DNA of 6,809 bases, taken from assembly GCA_035315685.1 (NCBI GenBank), contig DATFXR010000465.1, positions 1 through 6,809 of the forward strand, read 5' to 3'. Both the position numbers and the translations under genes were made by a program. Shown in pieces: positions 1 to 6,317 of this stretch. The first letter of the stretch is position 1. Every line of letters starts with the position of its first letter. The notes beneath the pieces are model-generated. The model had not been told where the DNA came from. It saw nothing but the letters and a program-made list of their open reading frames with translations, and searched no databases. This stretch comes from QHWK01 sp035315685. GTDB taxonomy: Bacteria; Acidobacteriota; Vicinamibacteria; Vicinamibacterales; CAVVIG01.

Positions 1-1
1 C

Positions 2-1570
2 GGCGGTCCGTGGGCGGCCACCGGCCAGGGCAACGCCGGCTTCGACTTCAAGCAGAACATCACGCAGGCGATCGACAACTTCACCTACATCCGCGCGGCG
101 CACAGCTACAAGTTCGGGTTCGACTGGCAGCACATCTACGATCAGCGAACGGCAGCGCCGCAGTTCGTGTATACGTTCCCCACAGTCGCGGCCTACCTCG
201 CGGCGAAGTCGGGGGTTGCGCCGCTCGGCTACACAAACATGTCGCAGATCACCGGCAACCTGTCGTTCGACATGTCGACCGATGTCTTCAGCACGTTCGT
301 CCAGGACGACTGGCAAATCGCGCCGACGGTGAAGATCCTGTATGGCGTCCGTTACGATCTTTACAAGTATCCGGCCGGTATCCCCGATGCGCCGCTTACC
401 CAGACGCACGAGTTCAACATCGACAAGAACAACTTCGGTCCACGTGTGGGCGTCGCCTGGTCAGTCGATGCGCAGAGCGTGCTGCGCGCCAGCACCGGCA
501 TCATGTACGACCAGCCGATTCTCGGCGGCTACGAGCAGGCGCTGCAGTTGAGCGGATCGCCGCGCTCGCCGATCTACACCTTCAACGGCACGTCGGCTGG
601 AGCGCCGCTGTTTCCGAACGGCGTCTCGAGCGGCACGCTGTCGCTGCAATCGCCGTGGGCCATCGATCCGGCATTCGAGGTCGCGCACACCTGGCAGAGC
701 AACGCGCAGTACGAGCGAGCGCTCAGCCGCGACTTCACCGTGTCGATCGCCGGGATGTACGCGAAGGGCAGCCAGCTGCCGGTCGTGACCAACATCAACC
801 CAATCAATCCGATCGGGTCGCTCGCCGACGGACGGCCGATATTCAGCACCACCGCCAACGCGTCGACGCGCCTCGACCCGCGTTTCAACCTGATTCAGGA
901 AGTCCAGTCGATTGGGGAGTCGACCTTCAAGTCGATGACCATCGGCGCGACCAAGCGGTACTCGAAGGGCCTGTCGATGGCCGTGCAATACTCGCTCGGC
1001 AAGGGCCTCGACAACACGCCGCTGCTGACCCAGCTGACCGTGCAGTCGGAGACCGGGCGCTCGGATCCGAGCAACCTCGATCGCGACCGCGCACCGAATC
1101 CGCTCGACATCCGCCACAGCTTCAACGGCAACATCGTCTACCTGTCGGAGAGCCACTCGTCGAACGCCGTCGTTCGGCAGTTGCTCACCGGCAACCAGAT
1201 TGGCGTCCTGCTCCAGATCAACAGCGGGCTGCCGGTGAACATCCCGGCGAATCGCGATCTGAACGGCGACGGTGTCACCAGCGACCGTCCGCTGTTCGTC
1301 GATCGCAACTCGCTCTATCTCGCCGCGCGGAAGAACGTCGACCTGCGCTACACCCGCTTCGTTCCGATTCGTGGCTCGGTTCGCGCCGAGGTGATCGCAG
1401 AGCTGAAGAACGTCTTCAATACGGAGCAGCTGGCAGGGATTACGACGACAGCTGCCGTAGACGTCCTCGGCAACCCGTTGGCTCCGATCCCGGGCGATCC
1501 GTACCAGTTCGTGAACCCGTCGGGCTACGAGCAGCGCAAGTTCCAGCTGGGCTTCAAGCTGCGATTCTGA
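2..1570 (+). CDS. TonB-dependent receptor, OAR-like (C-terminal part, 5' end outside window)
   Basis: This is the beta-barrel part of an outer-membrane TonB-dependent receptor. The frame is open from base 2 to a TGA at 1568-1570, giving 522 residues. A GTG at 167 is only an internal Val codon, because recognisable barrel sequence continues upstream of it. Typical features of the large Acidobacteriota OAR-like receptors are visible: FVQDDW at residues 99-104 followed by a GVRYD strand, DRDRAPNPLDIRHSF from residue 360, an NGDG loop followed by SDRP from residue 421, and a late ELKNVFN strand. Alternating aromatic and polar residues fit amphipathic strands, and the protein ends in Phe after KFQLGFKLR, the usual C-terminal signal for outer-membrane barrel assembly. 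The signal peptide, carboxypeptidase-like domain, TonB box and plug expected in full-length relatives lie outside the window. The substrate cannot be told from sequence; these receptors are commonly linked to glycan or peptide uptake. The family call is firm and the ligand unknown. Confidence 0.93.
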   Translation, partial: GGPWAATGQGNAGFDFKQNITQAIDNFTYIRAAHSYKFGFDWQHIYDQRTAAPQFVYTFPTVAAYLAAKSGVAPLGYTNMSQITGNLSFDMSTDVFSTFVQDDWQIAPTVKILYGVRYDLYKYPAGIPDAPLTQTHEFNIDKNNFGPRVGVAWSVDAQSVLRASTGIMYDQPILGGYEQALQLSGSPRSPIYTFNGTSAGAPLFPNGVSSGTLSLQSPWAIDPAFEVAHTWQSNAQYERALSRDFTVSIAGMYAKGSQLPVVTNINPINPIGSLADGRPIFSTTANASTRLDPRFNLIQEVQSIGESTFKSMTIGATKRYSKGLSMAVQYSLGKGLDNTPLLTQLTVQSETGRSDPSNLDRDRAPNPLDIRHSFNGNIVYLSESHSSNAVVRQLLTGNQIGVLLQINSGLPVNIPANRDLNGDGVTSDRPLFVDRNSLYLAARKNVDLRYTRFVPIRGSVRAEVIAELKNVFNTEQLAGITTTAAVDVLGNPLAPIPGDPYQFVNPSGYEQRKFQLGFKLRF

Positions 1571-1577
1571 GGAGTGT

Positions 1578-1633
1578 GGGACCGATCGGCCCATAGGCGT
1601 GGAGGGGAGGGCCTCCCTCCGCGCCTCGGTCCC
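1578..1633 (+). terminator. GC-rich stem-loop after the receptor gene, candidate terminator
   Basis: The hairpin starts 8 bases after the receptor stop. The inner stem pairs 1596-1606 with 1615-1625 (11 pairs, one G-U, 8-base loop). The outer stem pairs GGGACCGA at 1578-1585 with TCGGTCCC at 1626-1633 (8 perfect pairs), with a 10-base bulge on the left side only. There is no T-run after it, so it is not a textbook intrinsic terminator. It could end transcription in another way, protect the 3' end of the receptor mRNA, or both. The pairing is seen directly; the role is inferred. Confidence 0.45.
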
Positions 1634-1642
1634 TCCCTCCGC
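1612..1642. repeat. 11-bp direct repeat, pyrimidine-rich
   Basis: CCTCCCTCCGC occurs at 1612-1622 and again at 1632-1642, 20 bases apart. Both copies can pair with the purine-rich GGAGGG at 1601-1606, so they could compete within the stem-loop region after the receptor gene. It may simply be a local duplication in a low-complexity spacer. Confidence 0.6.
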
Positions 1643-1672
1643 CGCCCATGGGCCCACACACCCACCGCCCAT

Positions 1673-1678
1673 TACAAT
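1673..1678 (+). promoter_or_regulatory. -10-like hexamer TACAAT, possible leaderless promoter
   Basis: TACAAT differs by one base from the sigma-70 consensus TATAAT and is the most AT-rich patch in a GC-rich spacer. It ends six bases before the ATG at 1685, so a normal start-site distance would begin the transcript at or very near the ATG. That fits the absence of a Shine-Dalgarno sequence before this gene. No -35 match is visible at the usual distance. The assignment is an inference from position and composition. Confidence 0.4.
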
Positions 1679-1684
1679 CGCACC

Positions 1685-4585
1685 ATGAAACGCGTCATTC
1701 TTCCGTCCATTCTCATAGCGTCCGCGCTGATCACGCTGCCGCGGGCGCAGATGCGCGTCGTACCGATCGACGACGAGCAGGGGCACGTTGCGCTCGGGCT
1801 CGCGCTGCGGCATCTCGCGAACACCGGCATCTTCATGCACACCACCGCGCATCCCGACGACGAGAACAACGGGCTGCTCGTGATGCTCAACCGCGGCATG
1901 GGCTATCGGACCGCGCTCGCGACGGCGACTCGGGGCAACGGTGGTCAGAACGAGATCGGTCCGGAGATTTTCGAAGCGCTGGGCGTCCTGCGGACCGGCG
2001 AGCTTGCGGCAATGCACCGCTTCGACGGTGCCGACCAGTACTTCACCCGCGCCGTCGACTTCGGCTACTCGTTCAGCATCGACGAGACGTTTCAGAAGTG
2101 GGGCCGCGACGAGATCACCGCCGACTACGTGCGTCTGATTCGCATGATCAGGCCCGACGTGATCATCACGCTGCCGCCGACCGGCAATGCCGGCGGCCAG
2201 CATCACATGGCATCGGCGGTGATCACGCGCGACGCCTACAAGCTCGCCGGCGACGCGACGAAATTCCCCGACCAGATCAAGGACGGACTGCGGCCCTGGC
2301 AGCCGAAGAAACTCTATCATGCAGCGGGTTTCGGCTTTCCCGGCGAGCCGCCGGTCCAGGGCCGCGTCGCGCGCATCAACTCCAGCGTCTACGATCCGCT
2401 GCTCGGCAAGACCTACAACGAGATCGGCTTCGAGGCGCGCAGCATGCACAAGTGCCAGGGCATGGGTCAGCTGCTGGTGCTGCCGATGCCGGCAATGACC
2501 GCCTCCTACCAGCTGGTCGAGACCACGCTGCCGGCGCAGATGCAGAAGGACGAGACGTCGCTCTTCGACGGCATCGACACGAGCATCGCCAGCCTGGCGT
2601 CGTTCGCCAGCGGGCGGCCGCCGAAAGACCTCACCGAAGGCCTGAAAGTGATCGCGACGTCCGCGCTGACCGCGCAGAAGCTCTTCGACGCGAGCACCGA
2701 CGAGTCGACGCTGAAGCCGATACTCGACGGCCTCTTTGCCGTCCGCGTCCTGCGGCGCACGCTCCGCGGCCTGAACATCGACGAAGCCGGCAAGTACGAG
2801 ATCGACTTCCGCCTGCGGCAGAAAGAAGGCGAGTTCCAGAACGCGGCGCTCCTCGCGGGCGGCGTCAAGGTCGAGGCGCTCGCCGACGATGGCGTCGTCG
2901 TGCCCGGGCAGCCGGTGAAGGTCAACGTCATCGTCGCGAACTACGGCGGCACGCCGGTCACGGTGAAGCAGGTCCATTTCGACGGGTTCGAAGGGGACGC
3001 CGCGTGCTCGATGACGGCGTTCACGACCGGCGGATTCAACTTTCCAGGCGGCGGCCGCGGCCGCGGCGCGACTCCGCCGCCAGCGGCGCCGATGTCGACG
3101 GTGCCGAAGGGGCAGGTCGCGCATTGCGAGCCGTCGTTGAAGATTCCGGCGAAGGCGCGCACGACCGAGCCGTACTGGCACCGCAACGGCGAAGCGGGGC
3201 GCTACACCTTTGACGCCGACGCGCCGTTCGGTCTGCCGATGCGGCCGTCGCCGTTCTACGTGCAGGTGACGCTCACGATGGCCGGCGGCGAGGAAGTGAT
3301 CAGCGGTCTCCCGGTTCAGCACCGCTACGAAGGCAACATCTTCAGCGGCGAGAAGCGAACCGAGCTGCTCGTGGTTCCTGCGCTGTCGGTACGGATGACG
3401 CCGCAAATCGCGATCGTGCCCGCGGCTTCGATCCGCAGCGTGGCACCGCCAACGCCGCCGCCTGCGGCCCGGGCGACCGCCGGCCGGGGGCGAGGAACCG
3501 GACGGTCCGGCGCGCCCGCGCCCGCGCCGCCACGAACGACGCCGCAGCGTGGCGCCGATTCAGCTCGTGCCGGCGGCGGACCGCCCCGACCGGAACCGAA
3601 GAGCGACGCACCGACGCCCGACCGCGAGCTGCGCGTGACCCTGGTCAACGACACGGCCGACGCGCTCGAGAGCGAGGTGCGTCTCGAGGCGCCGAGCGGC
3701 TGGACGGTGACGCCGGCGCGGCAGCCGGTGAAATTCACGCGCTCGGACGAGTCCCTCACAGTGCGCTTTCACGTGACGCCCGCCCCGGGTACCGGGCCCG
3801 GCGAGTACCAGGTCAAGGCGATCGCGACGGTCGGCGAGCAGACCTTCGATCGCGGCTACGAGGTCATCGAGTACCCGCACATTCGCCGCTACCACATCTA
3901 CGACCCGGCGGAGACGATGCTGAAGGTGATCGACGTTCGCACACCGTCGAATCTGACGATCGGCTACATCATGGGTGTCGGCGATCAGGTGCCGGCGGCG
4001 ATCGAGCAGCTCGGCGCGAAGGTGCAGATGATCGCGCCGGACGATCTCGCGTGGGGCGATCTGTCACGGTTCGACGCGATCGTCACCGGCGTGCGCGCCT
4101 ATGAGCGTCGCGACGATCTGCGGGCGAACAACAGCCGCCTGCTCGAGTACGTGTTCAACGGCGGCACGGCGATCGTCCAGTACAACAAGTTCGAGTTCAA
4201 CGACGCGCAGTACGGCCCGTATCCGGCGAAAGTGAGCGCCGATCGCGTCACCGACGAGCACTCACCAGTGCAGATCGTCGCGTCCCGCGATCCCCTGATG
4301 ACCACGCCAAACGAGATCAACCAGGCGACCTGGGAGAACTGGGTGCAGGAACGCGGCCTGTACTTCCTCGGCGAACGCGACTCGCACTACCACGACGTCG
4401 TCCAACTCGAGGAGAACTTCACCTACAACAAGGGCGAGAAGACCGGCGCCCTCGTCGAGGCGACCTACGGCCGGGGCCGCTGGGTGTACGTCGGTCTCGG
4501 GCTCTGGCGCCAGCTTCCGGCCGGCACCGACGGTGCGTATCAGCTGCTCGCCAACCTGATCGCGCTGGGCAAGGCGCCACGCTGA
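1685..4585 (+). CDS. Secreted PIG-L/LmbE-family deacetylase with C-terminal GATase1-like domain
   Basis: This 966-residue protein starts at ATG 1685, where a plausible signal peptide begins: basic MKR, a hydrophobic stretch to about residue 18, and a likely cut near the LPRAQ segment. In-frame codons upstream run through the hairpin spacer and are unlikely to be translated. The PIG-L domain covers roughly residues 45-300. AHPDDE at 55-60 supplies the metal ligands His56 and Asp59 and the probable general base Asp58; GGQHH at 170-174 probably gives the third ligand. The family hydrolyses N-acetyl groups, typically on GlcNAc-containing substrates, with zinc. Ig-like, beta-rich sequence follows from about residue 394, with a Gly/Arg-rich insert near 449-470. 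A Pro/Arg/Gly/Ala linker spans about 587-648, then a second Ig-like segment to about 732. The last 230 residues resemble a class I glutamine amidotransferase or ThuA fold, but the expected nucleophile position reads GGTAIVQYN, without Cys. The deacetylase class is confident; the substrate is unknown and the periplasm is the likely site. Confidence 0.9.
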   Translation: MKRVILPSILIASALITLPRAQMRVVPIDDEQGHVALGLALRHLANTGIFMHTTAHPDDENNGLLVMLNRGMGYRTALATATRGNGGQNEIGPEIFEALGVLRTGELAAMHRFDGADQYFTRAVDFGYSFSIDETFQKWGRDEITADYVRLIRMIRPDVIITLPPTGNAGGQHHMASAVITRDAYKLAGDATKFPDQIKDGLRPWQPKKLYHAAGFGFPGEPPVQGRVARINSSVYDPLLGKTYNEIGFEARSMHKCQGMGQLLVLPMPAMTASYQLVETTLPAQMQKDETSLFDGIDTSIASLASFASGRPPKDLTEGLKVIATSALTAQKLFDASTDESTLKPILDGLFAVRVLRRTLRGLNIDEAGKYEIDFRLRQKEGEFQNAALLAGGVKVEALADDGVVVPGQPVKVNVIVANYGGTPVTVKQVHFDGFEGDAACSMTAFTTGGFNFPGGGRGRGATPPPAAPMSTVPKGQVAHCEPSLKIPAKARTTEPYWHRNGEAGRYTFDADAPFGLPMRPSPFYVQVTLTMAGGEEVISGLPVQHRYEGNIFSGEKRTELLVVPALSVRMTPQIAIVPAASIRSVAPPTPPPAARATAGRGRGTGRSGAPAPAPPRTTPQRGADSARAGGGPPRPEPKSDAPTPDRELRVTLVNDTADALESEVRLEAPSGWTVTPARQPVKFTRSDESLTVRFHVTPAPGTGPGEYQVKAIATVGEQTFDRGYEVIEYPHIRRYHIYDPAETMLKVIDVRTPSNLTIGYIMGVGDQVPAAIEQLGAKVQMIAPDDLAWGDLSRFDAIVTGVRAYERRDDLRANNSRLLEYVFNGGTAIVQYNKFEFNDAQYGPYPAKVSADRVTDEHSPVQIVASRDPLMTTPNEINQATWENWVQERGLYFLGERDSHYHDVVQLEENFTYNKGEKTGALVEATYGRGRWVYVGLGLWRQLPAGTDGAYQLLANLIALGKAPR

Positions 4586-4603
4586 CGCTTCGCGCTGACG
4601 CGC

Positions 4604-4717
4604 TGTCAATGGCTGATGGCTAATGGCTGATGGCGATGGTTGATGGCGGATGGGGTTAGAATCCCGCCATTCAACCATGAACCATAGCCATTAGCCATAA
4701 GCCATCAGCCATTGACA
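4604..4717. repeat. Long imperfect inverted repeat made of ATGGCTR-type heptamers
   Basis: The left arm (4604-4649) and right arm (4664-4717) are imperfect reverse complements around a 14-base loop. The outer 18 bases pair perfectly (4604-4621 with 4700-4717). The inner end pairs TGGCGG at 4644-4649 with CCGCCA at 4664-4669 and GGTTGA at 4638-4643 with TCAACC at 4671-4676, with one bulged T. Each arm is a degenerate heptamer array: ATGG begins at 4609, 4616, 4623, 4630, 4636, 4643 and 4650, and CCAT recurs seven times on the right at 6- to 8-base steps. The repeat fills most of the gap between the PIG-L and synthetase genes, and its last base is the A of the synthetase ATG. There is no T-run after it, so a simple intrinsic terminator is unlikely. 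It could form a cruciform in DNA or a hairpin in read-through RNA. Confidence 0.85.
4657..4662 (+). promoter_or_regulatory. -10-like hexamer TAGAAT in the repeat loop
   Basis: TAGAAT differs by one base from the sigma-70 -10 consensus and lies in the unpaired loop of the heptamer inverted repeat. A transcript starting at the usual distance would begin near 4669 and carry a leader of about 48 bases made only of the right repeat arm. No convincing -35 is seen; TTGATG at 4640 is only 11 bases upstream, which is too close. It is the best promoter candidate for the synthetase gene, and is inferred. Confidence 0.35.
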
Positions 4718-6288
4718 TGGACGTAGCACTCACACCCCTGGAGTTCGCCCGGCGGACGCGCGCGCTGTATCCGGAACGGGAAGCGCTCGTCGACGGGGCG
4801 CTTCGGCTCACCTACCAGCAGTTCTTCGCCCGCTGCGACCAGTGGTCCGCAGCACTGAAGGCGCTCGGCGTCGCGCAGGGCGACCGCGTGGCCTACATCG
4901 CGCCGAACACGCACGCGCAGCTCGAGTCGTTCTACAGCGTGCCGCAGATCGGCGCGGTGCTGGTGCCGATCAACTACCGCCTCAGCGTCGGCGAGTTCGA
5001 ATTCATCATCAACCACTCAGGCGCGACGGTCGTCTGCGCGCACGAAGACTATCTGGACTGCCTTGACGGCATCCGCGGCCAGCTGCCGAACGTCAGACAC
5101 TTCGTCGCTCTCGAAGGACTACGCCCGGGCTGGCTCGACTACGAACACGTGCTCGCTGCGGCGCCGGCCGCCTTTACACCGGCGACGATCGAAGAGTCTG
5201 ACCTGCTGACGATCAACTACACGAGCGGCACCACCTCCCGGCCGAAGGGCGTGATGATCACGCACCGCAACGCGTACATGAACGTCGTCGGGACGCTGCT
5301 GCACCTGCCGATGCAGATCTCCGATCGGTACCTGTGGACGCTGCCGATGTTCCACGCGAACGGCTGGACGTTCGTGTGGGCGGTGACGGCGGTTGGCGCG
5401 AAACACGTGTGCCTGCGAAAGGTCGAACCGGTCAGGATCTTCGAGCTGATCTCGGCGGAAGGGGTCTCGATCTTCTGCGCTGCGCCGACCGTGCTGATTG
5501 GTGTCGCGAGCGCACCGGCCGAGGTCCGCGCCGGTGCACCGAAGGGTCTTCGCGTCGTCACTGCCGGAGCGCCGCCGGCGGCGGCGACGATCGAGCGCGT
5601 CGAAGGCGAACTCGGTTGGACGATCACGCAGGTCTACGGCTTGACGGAGACCGCGCCGTTCATCACGGTCTGCGAGCCGCGGCCCGAACACGATGCGCTC
5701 AGCCTCACCGAGCGGGCGGTGATCAAGGCGAGGCAGGGCGTCGAGCTGATCACCTCGGGCGATCTGCGCGTTGTCGACGAGCAGATGTGCGACGTGCCGC
5801 GCGACGGGCAGACCGTCGGCGAAATCGTGGTGCGTGGGAATGTCGTGATGAAGGGGTACTACAACGATCCGGAGGCGACCGCGCAGGCGTTCCGGGGCGG
5901 CTACTTCCACAGCGGCGACGCCGCCGTCGTCCATCCCGACGGCTACGTGGACATCCGCGATCGCTTGAAGGACGTGATCATCAGCGGCGGCGAGAACATC
6001 TCGTCGGTCGAGGTCGAAGGTGTCCTGCTCCGTCACCCCGCCGTTCAGGAAGCGGCCGTCGTCGGGATGCCCGACACGCGCTGGGGAGAGGCGCCGCACG
6101 CGTTCATCGTCCTCAAGCAGGGGGCGGCATGCACGCCTGAAGACCTCCGCGCGCATACCCGTGAGCGGCTGGCGCACTTCAAGTGCCCGCACAGCTTCAC
6201 CTTCGTGCGCGAGCTGCCGAAGACGGCCACCGGAAAGATTCAGAAGTTCGTCCTGCGCGGACGGAAGTCAGCGATCGCTGCGCAGTAA
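4717..6288 (+). CDS. AMP-forming acyl-CoA synthetase (AMP-binding enzyme)
   Basis: This cytosolic enzyme of the ANL superfamily activates a carboxylic acid with ATP to an acyl-adenylate and then transfers it to CoA. All main motifs are present in its 523 residues: the P-loop YTSGTTSRPKG at 168-178, YGLTE at 307-311, HSGD at 398-401, the hinge RDRLKDVIISGGENISS at 414-430, and the C-terminal PKTATGK with the catalytic lysine at 507. Length is normal for medium- or long-chain acyl-CoA synthetases. The segment DRYLWTLPMFHANGWTF (203-219) and the FCAAPTVL stretch (253-260) resemble the AlkK and plant acyl-activating (AAE/BZO1-like) branch, so fatty, branched or aromatic acids are all possible. 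ATG 4717 gives an N-terminus (LTPLEFARRTRALYPE) typical of the family; no Shine-Dalgarno precedes it because the inverted repeat runs into the start codon. There is no partner beta-oxidation gene in the window. Family call firm, substrate open. Confidence 0.95.
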   Translation: MDVALTPLEFARRTRALYPEREALVDGALRLTYQQFFARCDQWSAALKALGVAQGDRVAYIAPNTHAQLESFYSVPQIGAVLVPINYRLSVGEFEFIINHSGATVVCAHEDYLDCLDGIRGQLPNVRHFVALEGLRPGWLDYEHVLAAAPAAFTPATIEESDLLTINYTSGTTSRPKGVMITHRNAYMNVVGTLLHLPMQISDRYLWTLPMFHANGWTFVWAVTAVGAKHVCLRKVEPVRIFELISAEGVSIFCAAPTVLIGVASAPAEVRAGAPKGLRVVTAGAPPAAATIERVEGELGWTITQVYGLTETAPFITVCEPRPEHDALSLTERAVIKARQGVELITSGDLRVVDEQMCDVPRDGQTVGEIVVRGNVVMKGYYNDPEATAQAFRGGYFHSGDAAVVHPDGYVDIRDRLKDVIISGGENISSVEVEGVLLRHPAVQEAAVVGMPDTRWGEAPHAFIVLKQGAACTPEDLRAHTRERLAHFKCPHSFTFVRELPKTATGKIQKFVLRGRKSAIAAQ

Positions 6289-6317
6289 CGCGTCGGGCCG
6301 CTCGAGTGCGCGCGATA

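Noticed and set aside
10..1596. A 528-codon + strand frame overlapping the receptor
   Set aside because: It is Arg/Ala/Gln-rich without motifs, while the overlapping frame from base 2 has clear TonB-receptor signatures through to a terminal Phe.
461..3406. A 981-codon open frame on the - strand, antisense to the receptor and PIG-L genes
   Set aside because: Its translation is dominated by Arg, Val, Asp, Ala and His with no domain or motif, and it runs across two well-supported genes and the hairpin gap. Long antisense frames are expected opposite GC-rich genes because stop codons are rare there.
4580..4601. Direct repeat CGCTGACGC at 4580-4588 and 4593-4601 around the PIG-L stop codon
   Set aside because: A 9-bp repeat at this GC content and spacing can arise by chance. 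I see no link to an insertion or an attachment site.
4604..4717. The heptamer repeat as a CRISPR array or insertion-sequence end
   Set aside because: There are no unique spacers between units, the period is 7 bases, there is no transposase gene and there is no target-site duplication.
5119..6192. A 357-codon - strand frame inside the synthetase gene
   Set aside because: It is Arg/Asp/Val-rich with no recognisable motif and lies wholly opposite a gene carrying every acyl-CoA synthetase motif.
6289..6317. Bidirectional terminator between the synthetase and DedA genes
   Set aside because: The 29-base gap has only a short CTCGAG palindrome and alternating CG steps; no stem with a usable loop or T-run was found.
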